This document shows, in pieces, positions 12,349 through 21,418 of a stretch of 54,677 nucleotides of DNA. Source of the stretch: Deltaproteobacteria bacterium (GTDB lineage: Bacteria; Desulfobacterota; BSN033; WVXP01); NCBI GenBank assembly GCA_019308905.1, contig JAFDHF010000018.1, positions 1-54,677 of the forward strand, read 5' to 3'. The first letter of the stretch is position 1, and each line of letters opens with the position of its first letter. The position numbers and the translations under genes were made by a program. Under the pieces are notes generated by a model. It saw nothing but the letters and a program-made list of their open reading frames with translations. It did not search any database and was not told the origin of the DNA.

Positions 12349-13239
12349 CAAGAAGCGGCCTCTGTTCTGCCTGAGATGGTCCCTCAAGCAGAGGGTGAAG
12401 TTGCCCAGAATATCCCTCTTACTGTTAAGGATGTAAAGCCAGTGATCGACGTGGTATATCTCATCTGAAAGCCTCTCAGGGGGATGGCTCAAGGGTATGT
12501 CTACGGGTCTCTCCTCCATCTCCCGGAGGAAAAGCTCGATCACCTTGTCCTTCATCCTGAGATGTGTATCGTCAAAGAAGAAGGCCACGTCGGGAATCAG
12601 GTCGCAAAGCCTGAGAAAGAAGGCGCTCACCTCTGGATCCTCGATACTCCTGGGAGGAGAGGACTTGACCTCCACGTAAACCAGGCGACCTTCCCACGCT
12701 GCAAGCACATCGTAGTCCCCCCCCACATCGGTCTCCCTGAAGTGGACCCCAAATGCGGCGGGAGAGGCGAACTCTCGCTCGAACATTTGAGCCACAAACC
12801 ACTCCAGGGTAGGTCCGAAGCTGGAAATCCCGATCCGATTCAGGCGGTAGGCATCGCCTCCAAAGGGCTCCACCGTTGATGTGGCCTTGAGGAATCGAGT
12901 ATACTGCTCGGCCACGCGGCTGGAACAATAGTCGGTCAGATCACCCGGACGAAAGGGCCCCTGCACCCTGACCAGTTCCCTGAGGAAAAGACGGAAGGAG
13001 TACTTCTTCATCCTCTCGTAGAACTGGGCGGTCAATTCCGGCGGGAGATCAGGAGGGATGAGAACCGTCTCCACCGGATTCTCGCGATGAATCTTGAGAC
13101 CACGGCTCCTCAAGCGACCTCCGAGAAGAGATCCGGCAGGCAGGAGCTCGGTCCGCAGGGCCTCGAAACCTGCCTTCAGCTTGCCCAACTCGACCCTTAG
13201 ACCCGAGATTTCCCGGAGGATCTGGTCCGCCGACTTCAT
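12337..13239 (-). CDS. PD-(D/E)XK nuclease-like protein
   Basis: This 300-residue protein has a likely coiled coil at residues 1-35, a poorly conserved helical middle, and a core with GGDYDVLAAWEGRLVYVEVK: Asp177, then Glu190 and Lys192 in E-V-K, preceded by a helix with Glu146. This matches the PD-(D/E)XK fold of restriction-type and repair nucleases, and the strand order fits. No DNA-recognition domain is obvious. Its ATG overlaps the stop of the upstream radical SAM gene by four bases, so they are probably translated together. A transferred or regulatory role cannot be excluded. Confidence 0.7.
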   Translation of the reverse strand: MKSADQILREISGLRVELGKLKAGFEALRTELLPAGSLLGGRLRSRGLKIHRENPVETVLIPPDLPPELTAQFYERMKKYSFRLFLRELVRVQGPFRPGDLTDYCSSRVAEQYTRFLKATSTVEPFGGDAYRLNRIGISSFGPTLEWFVAQMFEREFASPAAFGVHFRETDVGGDYDVLAAWEGRLVYVEVKSSPPRSIEDPEVSAFFLRLCDLIPDVAFFFDDTHLRMKDKVIELFLREMEERPVDIPLSHPPERLSDEIYHVDHWLYILNSKRDILGNFTLCLRDHLRQNRGRFLSTL

Positions 13240-14144
13240 TCAAACCCCCGAAAAATTCCGTACTTTCTCGCGGCTTCCAAGGCCTTACGGAATTCCTCCA
13301 CCGTGACCGGACGGCTCGCATCCGGAAACTCCCATGCCCGGTAAGCCGGCCTGTACTGGGACATAACGTTCACATAGCTATTGGGAGAAAGCTCCTGGGA
13401 TATGAACCGCATGACCTCGTCCGTCCCGGCCTGGCCGGAGGGCATGACAAGATGGCGGATGAGGAGGCCCCGCTCGGCTGTCCCAGAGGGTCCTATCCGC
13501 AGATCTCCCACCTGGCGATGCATCTCCTTGACAGCTGCACGGACGACCTCTGGATAGTCAGGGGCATTGCAAAGCCTCCCTGCCACCTCCGAGGACGAAA
13601 ATTTCACATCAGGCATGTAGATGTCGATCACTCCGTCCAGGAGCCTGATCACTTCCAGCGATTCGTACCCCCCGCAGTTGTAGACCAGGGGGATACGAAG
13701 CCCCGATTCGATCGCCTCGGGCAGAGCCGCCACAATCTGGGGCGTGTAGTGGGTCGGGGTGACGAAGTTGACATTGTGACAGCCCATCTCCTGCAGCCGG
13801 ATCATGTATCCGGCCATCTGGCCGGTTGTAATCTTCTCGCCCCGGCCCATATGACTTATCTCGTAGTTCTGGCAAAAAACACACCGGAGGTTACAATGGG
13901 TCAGGAAAATCGTACCGGAGCCATGACTGCCCACCAGGGGGGGCTCCTCCCCGAAATGGGGGAACACACTGGAGACCATCAGCTCGCCCCCCGCCCGACA
14001 GTATCCCTTCTCGCCCCGGATCCGGTTCACCCGGCATTGTCTGGGGCAGAGGGTGCAGGATTCCAGAATCCTGTTCAAAGCCTCAATCCTGACCCTGAGC
14101 TCCCCCTCTTCATAGAGACGGAGATAGGCGGGGATAAAGGCCAT
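13236..14144 (-). CDS. PflX-like radical SAM protein
   Basis: This 302-residue protein belongs to the group related to pyruvate-formate-lyase activating enzymes (COG1313/PflX). The N terminus has a cysteine set (Cys30, 33, 37 and 49) in SCTLCPRQCRVNRIRGEKGY and the following residues. The radical SAM CxxxCxxC motif is at Cys84, Cys88 and Cys91 in THCNLRCVFCQNYE. GSHGSGTIF just before it is also typical. GGGAG lies five bases before the ATG. A frame runs much further upstream but is antisense to the DUF1848 gene, so I reject that extension. The target protein is unknown. Confidence 0.9.
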   Translation of the reverse strand: MAFIPAYLRLYEEGELRVRIEALNRILESCTLCPRQCRVNRIRGEKGYCRAGGELMVSSVFPHFGEEPPLVGSHGSGTIFLTHCNLRCVFCQNYEISHMGRGEKITTGQMAGYMIRLQEMGCHNVNFVTPTHYTPQIVAALPEAIESGLRIPLVYNCGGYESLEVIRLLDGVIDIYMPDVKFSSSEVAGRLCNAPDYPEVVRAAVKEMHRQVGDLRIGPSGTAERGLLIRHLVMPSGQAGTDEVMRFISQELSPNSYVNVMSQYRPAYRAWEFPDASRPVTVEEFRKALEAARKYGIFRGFE

Positions 14145-14279
14145 AAGAGCTCCCTGATTTGGGACCGCAGGACAAACCGATCCCCAACCGGAGTGACGCG
14201 GGTCACTCCCCTGTTGAATTCTGCCCATCGGTGGACTATTCTCTAGACTACCACTTTGTCTTTTCCGGATCAAACCACG

Positions 14280-15167
14280 ATGATTGTGAGCGCAAGCAGG
14301 AGAACCGACATCCCTGCCTTCTACACCGCATGGTTGATGAACCGTGTGAGAAGCGGTTTCGCCTTGGTTCGGAACCCCTTTCGCCCCGGCACAATCACCC
14401 GCGTCAGCCTCAATCCGGCAGAGGTCGATGCCATCGTCTTCTGGACACGGAACGCCGAACCCTTGATCCCCTATCTGGACGAGCTCGATGCTGTTGGGTA
14501 TCGTTACTATTTCCAGTACACCCTGGTCCACTATCCGAGGGCTTTTGAAAGAGCCGCTCCCCCCCGATCCCGGAAGGTCGACGGGTTCAGGAGACTTAGC
14601 AGAAGGATAGGCCCGGCCAGGGTGATCTGGCGGTACGACCCGATTATCCTCAGCAACCTCACCGGTCTCGAGTATCACAAAAAACAGTTTACGGAGATCG
14701 CCAGGGCTCTGGAGGGGTTCAGCCAGCGTTGTGTCATCAGCTTCCTGGACATCTATCGCAAAACGAAGAGGACCCTGGAAAGAATGGAAAAGGAGAGAGG
14801 GGTACGAGTGATCGATCTTCACGAGAGGCCGGCCGATGTCCGCGAGATTGCCGGTCTTCTGGCACCCATAGCCAGACAGTCCGGATTTGAGATAACTACC
14901 TGCGCCGAACCTTTGGATCTGCAAGAGTACGGCATTCAGCCCGGGAGGTGTATCGACGGCGACTTGATAAACCGTCTCTTCGGGCTCGATTTGAAGGTCG
15001 AAAAGGACAAGGGCCAGCGAAAATGGTGCCGCTGTGTGGAAAGCACGGATATCGGCGCATACGATACCTGCCCCCATGGCTGCATCTACTGTTACGCCAA
15101 CGCGAGCCTCGAACTGGCACGCAGAAACTTCAATCAACACAACAGCCTTGCCCCTATGCTGGGTTAA
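14280..15167 (+). CDS. DUF1848 iron-sulfur protein
   Basis: The family-typical start MIVSASRRTDIPAFY places the ATG at 14280; a TTG at 14256 is possible but lacks support. The 295-residue protein has the conserved DAIVFWTRN and QYTLVHYPR stretches and a C-terminal cysteine cluster: Cys250, Cys252, then CPHGCIYC with Cys264, 268 and 271. That CxxxCxxC spacing suggests a 4Fe-4S cluster, as in radical SAM proteins, but at the C terminus. It is divergent from the PflX-like gene with 135 bases between them. No member has a function that I know of. Confidence 0.88.
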   Translation: MIVSASRRTDIPAFYTAWLMNRVRSGFALVRNPFRPGTITRVSLNPAEVDAIVFWTRNAEPLIPYLDELDAVGYRYYFQYTLVHYPRAFERAAPPRSRKVDGFRRLSRRIGPARVIWRYDPIILSNLTGLEYHKKQFTEIARALEGFSQRCVISFLDIYRKTKRTLERMEKERGVRVIDLHERPADVREIAGLLAPIARQSGFEITTCAEPLDLQEYGIQPGRCIDGDLINRLFGLDLKVEKDKGQRKWCRCVESTDIGAYDTCPHGCIYCYANASLELARRNFNQHNSLAPMLG

Positions 15168-15264
15168 GGCCCGGCAAACGGGGACTTGATATTCCGAGCA
15201 GAAGGCTTCTCCGTCAGCGGGCAGGGGCTGCGTGGGCCGAAGAGCAAAGCAGGGAGGTTGCACG

Positions 15265-15834
15265 ATGAGAGCTGCTGTTTCGGTGTGGTTGCTTCTTCTT
15301 GCCGTCACTATCTGCCCGGTACTGGCCGCAGCGGGTGAGACCAGTGGATCACTGTGGACGGACAATGCTAAGACCGCCGCGGGCAGAAGCTATCTGGACG
15401 GCTTTGTGCGGGGATACATCGAGGGAAACAGATTGGGTCTCGACCTGCTTCAGGGGATCCTCCCCTATGCCCGGTTCGACCCTGGTTCACGGATCGACAA
15501 GAACCAACTCCAATCAAAGCTCCGTATGCAGGCCCTCTACTATGCCCGTGCCCTGGAAGGGGAAACCCTGAGGAAGACCGTCGACCAGATCACCAAGTGG
15601 TATGAGGATCCCCGCAACCAAAGGATCCTTTGGGGCAAACTCGTGAACCTCGCCATCGGAAAGGTAAACGGCCTACACCCGAACTACATCCGGTACGAGC
15701 TAAAATGGCTTCAAGAGACCTCGGCAGGGAAAAGCATCGACTGGTTCCACACGATCGACCCGGCGACAGGAGAGGGGCGGGTGAACTACTACGATAAGAA
15801 CGGCAGAATCATGAGAACCGAATGGGTGCGGTAG
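15265..15834 (+). CDS. Exported protein of unknown function
   Basis: The chosen ATG has GGGAGG upstream and begins a classical signal peptide (MRAAVSVWLLLLAVTICPVLAAAGE), with likely cleavage after AAA. The mature part of about 165 residues is soluble, with LDGFVRGYIEGNRLGLDLLQ near its start and an aromatic-rich middle and end. It contains no cysteines, metal-binding motifs or repeats that I can recognise. It converges on the cyclic-nucleotide gene with only four bases between stops. I do not recognise the family. Confidence 0.75.
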   Translation: MRAAVSVWLLLLAVTICPVLAAAGETSGSLWTDNAKTAAGRSYLDGFVRGYIEGNRLGLDLLQGILPYARFDPGSRIDKNQLQSKLRMQALYYARALEGETLRKTVDQITKWYEDPRNQRILWGKLVNLAIGKVNGLHPNYIRYELKWLQETSAGKSIDWFHTIDPATGEGRVNYYDKNGRIMRTEWVR

Positions 15835-15838
15835 TACT

Positions 15839-18028
15839 TCAGGGCTTGCCCTTCCGTGCCCCGGCGCCGCTTATGGGCTTCCCCATTCTGGCAAGCTTTT
15901 TCAGGCGTTCCGAGCAGATCCGGTCCAGTTGAAAACCGAGCCTGGGAATCGATGCGGTCAAGACTTGGAAATCCCTTTCCTCCAGCCGGAGAAGCTCTGC
16001 CCGATCCGAAGTGATCTCAACCGTTGCGGTCCGCGGGATACTCTTCAACAGGGCTATCTCCCCAAACACGTCACCACCATCGAGCTCCGCGACAACCCTT
16101 TCACGGCCTTCCGTGTCTCCAACCCGGACTGCAGCCCTTCCCGACACAAGGACAAAGAAGGCATCCCCTTTGCCCCCCTGCTCCAACACCCGCTCCCCCT
16201 TGTATCCCCTGTATCTCGTGACAGCAGTCGCCAGCCTGGACACCTGATCTCCGGAAAGCCCCTGGAAAAAGGCAAGCCTTGAGAGAGTGGGTTTCGTGCT
16301 GAGTATCCTCCGTATCCGCCTTTTCACCGAGAGCTTGTCGTCCAACAGTCCGAGGAATTCCTCCCTATCGATCCTCAGGGCCAAGCCGTTTGACAGGGCC
16401 CGGACGGTAACATCAGAGGGCGCCCCCTCCAGAAGGGAAGCCTCACCGAAACAGTCCCCTCTGCCCAGCAGGAACTCAAGGCGACCGCCCACCATGACTC
16501 CCGCCTTTCCACGTAGAATCAAGTAGAATCCCCCTGCCTCCTCACCCTCGCCCAGGATTTCTTCTCCGGCCGTGAATTCGACGGAGGCCGATCGTTCTGC
16601 CGTGCGGAGGAGGATCTCAGGGGCGAACCCTTCGAGCAGGCAGTTCGAACCCATGAGTCTCGCCCGGTCCCGAAATGTCGGATGTGAGGGGACCACTACG
16701 ACGGTCTCCCCCTCTCGGGCCACCCTCAACCCCTCCAGATCTCCAGAGTGGTCCTCGGTATGAACCACAATGAGTCGTCTTCTAAGACCTTCTGGAAGGC
16801 GAAACAGCGCCTGCGGCGAGGTGTGGATCGCCTCTCGACCGGCCTCGTGAATCAACAGGTCCGCGTTGAACCCGAAATGGAGAAGCTCTCGCCGCCTCTT
16901 CCGGTCGATTATGCCCATTTGATACATCTTTTCGATTCTTTCACGGTCGAGGCATGTATCGGCTGAATAGGCGATCCTCTTCTCCCTTTTCGACTTCCCC
17001 TCGCCGAAAACGGCCTCAAAACGTACCGTAGGGATCGAGTGGAGGGCCGAAGAAGCTACAAGCAAGGCGTGACCCGCCCTATAGATGCCTCCCGGATCGA
17101 GCTCTACAAAGTCGGTATACCGCCCCATGTCGCATCCTGTCACTGCTCTCGCCTTACGGAGGAAACTCCCGAAGACAAGGCGGGAGGTGATGACCCGTAT
17201 CCTTCTCCGGTGGAGGACAGCGCTGATCATTCCCGCGTCGTGGTCGGCATGGCAGTGGGTTAGGAAAACAGAGGAAACATCGCCGTCGTCTATGCCCAGC
17301 TTGGCCAACTCGGCCCAGGGATCTGCCAGTGGATCGACGATAATACCCTCCCCATCGATCCAGAGAACAAAACTCGTGGTCCGGCGGTGGGGGGTGAAAC
17401 CGCTGCCTGTGCCCAGGAAGGTCACGCCAAACCGAGGGGGCTCCAGGGGATCCGGGCCGAAAAGACCGGGCGGCTGGACCGGCGGTGTGAAAACCCCTGT
17501 GTCCACCTCCCCCAGAAGAATCCCCTTTTCCCAGAACTGATAAGAGCCCCGCCGTGCAACTCTGATCGTGACCCCTTTGATATCCACCTCTCTCCTGTTA
17601 CGGCTGAAGGGGACCAGCGTAACGAGGTCTTCGAGTTCCAGGCCCCTGTTGCCTTCCTTCCTGACATTGAGGAATTCTCTCTCCCGCCTCCCCCCATCAA
17701 CACCCCTCGGTCCTGAGAAGGACTCGCGAAGAACCGTCCTTATGCGCCGGAGTTGCTCTGTCGTGCCGACGATGGTGGCCTTTCTCTTTTCGATGAAAAA
17801 ACTACCGTAGACCGGAAACTCGGGCTCGACATTCAGTCTATGATCGACTATGAAGTGCTTTGGCAGAACTATAACCGAAGGTATGCGCCTTTTGCGGGCG
17901 ATGAACCACTTGGTGATTTCGGGGGGGCATCCCACCAGAATATCCCCGAGGGCCCGTGTGGAGACAACCACGCAGTTGGTTTGAATCTCTGTGATCGAGT
18001 TCTCGGTTCCGTGCATTTGTTGTATCAT
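15839..18028 (-). CDS. Metallo-beta-lactamase-fold hydrolase with two cyclic-nucleotide domains
   Basis: With a start at 18028 this is 729 residues; an upstream ATG at 18061 and a downstream one at 18016 are alternatives. Residues 1-190 form an unassigned N-terminal region. A metallo-beta-lactamase fold follows (FLGTGSGFTPHRRTT; metal motif THCHADHD at 257-264; later SADTC and VVHTEDHSG), similar to RNase Z-like and cyclic-nucleotide phosphodiesterase relatives. Two cNMP-binding folds fill the C terminus. The second keeps the phosphate cassette FGEIALL..IPRTATV with arginine; the first has PSDVTV and lacks it. I infer an allosterically gated hydrolase with unknown substrate. Confidence 0.88.
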   Translation of the reverse strand: MIQQMHGTENSITEIQTNCVVVSTRALGDILVGCPPEITKWFIARKRRIPSVIVLPKHFIVDHRLNVEPEFPVYGSFFIEKRKATIVGTTEQLRRIRTVLRESFSGPRGVDGGRREREFLNVRKEGNRGLELEDLVTLVPFSRNRREVDIKGVTIRVARRGSYQFWEKGILLGEVDTGVFTPPVQPPGLFGPDPLEPPRFGVTFLGTGSGFTPHRRTTSFVLWIDGEGIIVDPLADPWAELAKLGIDDGDVSSVFLTHCHADHDAGMISAVLHRRRIRVITSRLVFGSFLRKARAVTGCDMGRYTDFVELDPGGIYRAGHALLVASSALHSIPTVRFEAVFGEGKSKREKRIAYSADTCLDRERIEKMYQMGIIDRKRRRELLHFGFNADLLIHEAGREAIHTSPQALFRLPEGLRRRLIVVHTEDHSGDLEGLRVAREGETVVVVPSHPTFRDRARLMGSNCLLEGFAPEILLRTAERSASVEFTAGEEILGEGEEAGGFYLILRGKAGVMVGGRLEFLLGRGDCFGEASLLEGAPSDVTVRALSNGLALRIDREEFLGLLDDKLSVKRRIRRILSTKPTLSRLAFFQGLSGDQVSRLATAVTRYRGYKGERVLEQGGKGDAFFVLVSGRAAVRVGDTEGRERVVAELDGGDVFGEIALLKSIPRTATVEITSDRAELLRLEERDFQVLTASIPRLGFQLDRICSERLKKLARMGKPISGAGARKGKP

Positions 18029-18215
18029 AATCCCGCAGACGTGACGATTGCAAACCCCCATATCTGCGAATCCGCACTGCTTGGTCCTGCTGATCCGTCA
18101 GTTCTCTCCCGCCCCGTGGACCCGAGAAGGGGACAATCGCTCCCACCCCGGAAGCCAGGGCGAAACCGTTCTTTCCCCATTTTGAAAGGGGCCGCGGAGG
18201 CTGTGGACTATCGTT

Positions 18216-18244
18216 TTGACAAGGGATGGAAGATGGGATAAAGG
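18216..18244 (+). promoter_or_regulatory. Possible priA promoter
   Basis: TTGACA at 18216-18221 is followed after 17 bases by TAAAGG at 18239-18244, a weak -10. It is the best promoter-like pair between the divergent genes and lies about 70 bases before the priA start. Confidence 0.4.
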
Positions 18245-18268
18245 TGATTGGAGGAGCCGAGGTCCAAA

Positions 18269-18286
18269 GGTCCGATCGCTCGGACC
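18269..18286 (+). promoter_or_regulatory. Hairpin in the priA leader
   Basis: GGTCCGA at 18269-18275 pairs perfectly with TCGGACC at 18280-18286 around the four-base loop TCGC. It ends 25 bases before the TTG start of priA. There is no T-run, so it is not a simple terminator; it could affect translation or be a protein-binding site. Confidence 0.45.
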
Positions 18287-18311
18287 GTCGGGGTAATCGG
18301 GAGAAGACGAG

Positions 18312-20771
18312 TTGAACGACCAGGGATTCGCCGAAGTAGCCGTGAGCCTCCCCCTGTGGAAGACCTTCACCTATCGGGTCCCCAAGGGCCTGGAAGGACA
18401 GGTGGAGTTAGGCAAGCGAGTCCTGATCCCCTTTCACAGGCGGAAGGTCACAGGCTATGTCATCGATTTTCCAACCCCTCTTCCCGACAGCCTCGATCCG
18501 GACAAGGTGAGAGAGATCATCGACGTGCTCGATGAGATCCCCCTTTTCGATGAAAACATGCTGGGCCTTTTCAGATGGATCTCGAGATACTACTTCTACC
18601 CTCTCGGCGAGGTGATCAAAACCGGACTCCCTCCGGGGCTGACGGTTGAGTCGTGTCGAATCCTCGAGATAACACCCAGGGGCGAGGCCCACCTCGCCCA
18701 GCTCCAGCCCGGCGGCGGCGATCGGCTTCTCCTTGAAGCATGTCGGGAGAGGAAGGAGTTGAACCTGCCCCTCCTCTCCCGTCGCCTGAAGATCCGGAAC
18801 ATCCACTCCCGCATCTTCGCCTTGAAGAAGAACGGTTTCCTTACCGAGCAGGTCAGGCTCAAGAAGGAGCGGACCAGGGCAAAACAAGAGGCTGTTTTCG
18901 CCTTCCAGGAGGAAGACAAGCAGGTGAAAAGACCCGGTCCAACCCCAAAGGAGTCTGAGATCCTCGAGTTCATCAAGAGCCGCACACGGGTGTCCCGCAG
19001 CGACGTGACGAGACGATTCTCAAGGGTGGCTCCCTACCTCCGGCGCCTGGTGGAAAAGGGGTGGTTGAGCGTCGATTTTGAGGAGAGGTACAGGGAACCC
19101 TTCCTGAACGAGGGTTTCGGAACCGAGAAAGAGCCGGAGCTGACCGAGGATCAGCAAGTCGCCCTCGCCGAGATCGAGAGATCCATCGAGGCAGGAGGCT
19201 ATCACCCCTATCTGCTGCACGGCATCACGGGAAGCGGCAAGACCGAGGTCTACCTCAGGGCGATCAAGCAGGTCATGAAAAGGGGGAGAGAGGCGATTGT
19301 GCTGGTGCCGGAGATCTCGTTGACGCCCCAGCTTATCTCCAGATTCAAGACACGCTTCGGAAGGGTTATCGCCGTCCTCCACAGCGGTCTATCCCCCGCC
19401 GAACGGTACGACCAGTGGCGGCGCATAGTGAGACACGAGGTCCGCATCGTGATCGGTGCCCGGTCTGCGATTTTTGCCCCTTTCAAGAAACCCGGCATCA
19501 TAATCGTGGACGAGGAGCATGAGACGAGTTTCAAACAGGAAGAGAAACTCAAATACAACGCAAGAGACCTCGCGGTGGTGAGGGCCAAGATGGACAAGGC
19601 CGTCCTTGTTCTCGGTTCGGCTACCCCATCGATGGAGTCGTTCTTCAACACCCTTCAGATAGGGAAATTCCAATACCTCCGCCTTCCCCGGAGAATCGAG
19701 TCAAGGGTGCTCCCCGCCGTGGAGATAGTGGACATGCGAGCAGAAAGAGACAGGGGAAGGCGGTCGGTCTTCTCACAGAGTCTGAAGGAGGCCCTCCTGG
19801 CCAATGCAGACCGTGGCCAGCAGAGCCTTCTCTTTCTCAATCGCCGAGGATTTGCCAACTTTATTCTCTGTACAGACTGCGGGTGGACCTTTCACTGCCC
19901 CAATTGCAGCGTTACCCTGACCTTTCATGCCCCCGGCCGCCTCCTCCAATGCCATCACTGTGGCCACACCGCACCGGTTCCCCTCAGATGTCCCCATTGC
20001 GAGAGCTACAACCTCCACCCCCTGGGTATCGGAACGCAAAGAGTGGAGGATGAGATCCGCAAACTCATGCCGTCGGCCAGGGTCGCCCGGATGGACCGGG
20101 ACACCACTGCACGGAAAGGCGCCCACTGGACGATCGTCCGGGCCATGGAGCGCCGCAAGATAGACGTTCTCATCGGAACACAGATGATCGTAAAGGGGCA
20201 TGACTTTCCCAGCATCACCCTGGTGGGAGTCATCTGCGCCGACACGATTCTCAATTTCCCGGATTTCAGGGCCACGGAGAGAACCTTCCAGTTGCTCACC
20301 CAGGCAGCCGGGCGAGCCGGGAGGGGTGACCAGGCCGGAAGGGTCATTATCCAGACCTACAATCCCGACCACTACAGTATACAGAGGGCAAAGGAACACG
20401 ATTTTCTCGGCTTCTATCAGGAAGAGATCGCCTACCGGGAGGAACTTGGCTATCCTCCCTTCTCCCGTCTCGTCAATCTGAGGATCTCTGGAAACCGTGA
20501 GGACAGGACCGAGGCATTTGCCAAACGCCTGGCCATTGTCGGCGCTGAAACAAAAAGAAGAAAAGGTGTCTACAGGGACCACATCGAGCTTCTAGGCCCC
20601 TGCGCCGCTCCTCTTGCCAGGGTCAAGGGCAGGTACCGGTGGCAGCTCCTGGCCAAGAGCAGCCGCCCGGAAAGCCTCCACCGCTTCCTCGCCGAAGTGT
20701 TGGCTAGGATGGAAAAAGAGACCCCAGGGATTCGCCTTGAAGTGGACGTGGATCCCATAAATCTCATGTAG
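18312..20771 (+). CDS. priA: Primosomal protein N' (replication-restart helicase PriA)
   Basis: This 819-residue protein starts with the PriA DNA-binding domain (VSLPLWKTFTYRVPKGLEGQV) and continues with a winged-helix region, then an SF2 helicase: Walker A GITGSGKTEVY near residue 302, DEEH box, and LGSATPSMES. The zinc-binding insert CTDCGWTFHCPNCS, with CHHCGH and CPHCES, is complete with eight cysteines. PriA recognises stalled forks and reloads the replicative helicase. The start is TTG with GGGAG upstream. A perfect seven-base inverted repeat follows the stop. Confidence 0.97.
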   Translation: MNDQGFAEVAVSLPLWKTFTYRVPKGLEGQVELGKRVLIPFHRRKVTGYVIDFPTPLPDSLDPDKVREIIDVLDEIPLFDENMLGLFRWISRYYFYPLGEVIKTGLPPGLTVESCRILEITPRGEAHLAQLQPGGGDRLLLEACRERKELNLPLLSRRLKIRNIHSRIFALKKNGFLTEQVRLKKERTRAKQEAVFAFQEEDKQVKRPGPTPKESEILEFIKSRTRVSRSDVTRRFSRVAPYLRRLVEKGWLSVDFEERYREPFLNEGFGTEKEPELTEDQQVALAEIERSIEAGGYHPYLLHGITGSGKTEVYLRAIKQVMKRGREAIVLVPEISLTPQLISRFKTRFGRVIAVLHSGLSPAERYDQWRRIVRHEVRIVIGARSAIFAPFKKPGIIIVDEEHETSFKQEEKLKYNARDLAVVRAKMDKAVLVLGSATPSMESFFNTLQIGKFQYLRLPRRIESRVLPAVEIVDMRAERDRGRRSVFSQSLKEALLANADRGQQSLLFLNRRGFANFILCTDCGWTFHCPNCSVTLTFHAPGRLLQCHHCGHTAPVPLRCPHCESYNLHPLGIGTQRVEDEIRKLMPSARVARMDRDTTARKGAHWTIVRAMERRKIDVLIGTQMIVKGHDFPSITLVGVICADTILNFPDFRATERTFQLLTQAAGRAGRGDQAGRVIIQTYNPDHYSIQRAKEHDFLGFYQEEIAYREELGYPPFSRLVNLRISGNREDRTEAFAKRLAIVGAETKRRKGVYRDHIELLGPCAAPLARVKGRYRWQLLAKSSRPESLHRFLAEVLARMEKETPGIRLEVDVDPINLM

Positions 20772-20772
20772 A

Positions 20773-20791
20773 ATCGTTTCCATAAAACGAT
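20773..20791 (+). terminator. Inverted repeat after priA
   Basis: ATCGTTT at 20773-20779 pairs with AAACGAT at 20785-20791 around loop CCATA, starting one base after the stop codon. It is AT-rich and lacks a T-run, so it is a weak terminator candidate or an mRNA 3' end stabiliser. Confidence 0.4.
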
Positions 20792-20992
20792 CGATCCCCA
20801 AAGAGGGGACTCCTTGCTCGATCTCGCTCAGCGATAGGGACCTTCTCAGATCTCACCAAACTCCACTCCGATTCTGGAGTTTCCTCTCTATTCCAACAAG
20901 GATTCTTACAAGTAGTTGACTTTACAGTCTTTTCTCTCCTTAGCAGGGGAACACGAGCTCCGATTCTGTTGACAATCCCAGGGGAAACGGGT

Positions 20993-21418
20993 ATGAATAG
21001 CTTTGATCAAGGACCGATTGGCGAGGCGGGATCGCTTGTGAAGGCCACAGGATCAGTGCCCGAGCGGAGAAGGTTCGGCCGCTTTCGAGTCGATTACCCG
21101 ATTTCGTACCTGCTGGAAGGCCGCAGCGAGGTCCTCACCGGTATAGCGGTCAATCTCAGCGAAGGCGGGCTTCTCGGATGTTTTTTCGACCGTATGAGGG
21201 TAGGGACCCGGCTGGATCTCGAGATATTCTACACTCATGAGCTCCAGTTCACCGCACTGAACTTCCAGGGTAGGATCGTGTGGAAGGACATTTTGGAAAC
21301 GAGCGATGCCATAGAATATCAATACGGTATCGAGTTCACCCGAATGGACGAGGAGCAGAAATCCAGGCTTTGCAGCCTCCTGGCTTCCATGAAACCACCC
21401 CCCCCGTACTTCGTCTGA
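20993..21418 (+). CDS. PilZ domain protein
   Basis: I start at the ATG with GGGGAAACGGG just upstream, giving 141 residues. The PilZ c-di-GMP signature is present: the arginine motif RRRFGRFRVDYP near residue 28 and NLSEGGLLG about 35 residues later, with Asn in place of the usual Asp of D/NxSxxG. The rest matches the six-stranded barrel. It probably binds c-di-GMP and signals to a partner. It precedes two more signalling genes on the same strand but is separated from them by 163 bases, so a shared operon is unproven. Confidence 0.88.
   Translation: MNSFDQGPIGEAGSLVKATGSVPERRRFGRFRVDYPISYLLEGRSEVLTGIAVNLSEGGLLGCFFDRMRVGTRLDLEIFYTHELQFTALNFQGRIVWKDILETSDAIEYQYGIEFTRMDEEQKSRLCSLLASMKPPPPYFV

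Noticed and set aside
14145-15365. Long N-terminal extension of the PflX-like radical SAM frame on the minus strand
   Set aside because: It is antisense to the DUF1848 gene, has no family-like sequence, and a good ATG with a ribosome site exists at 14144.
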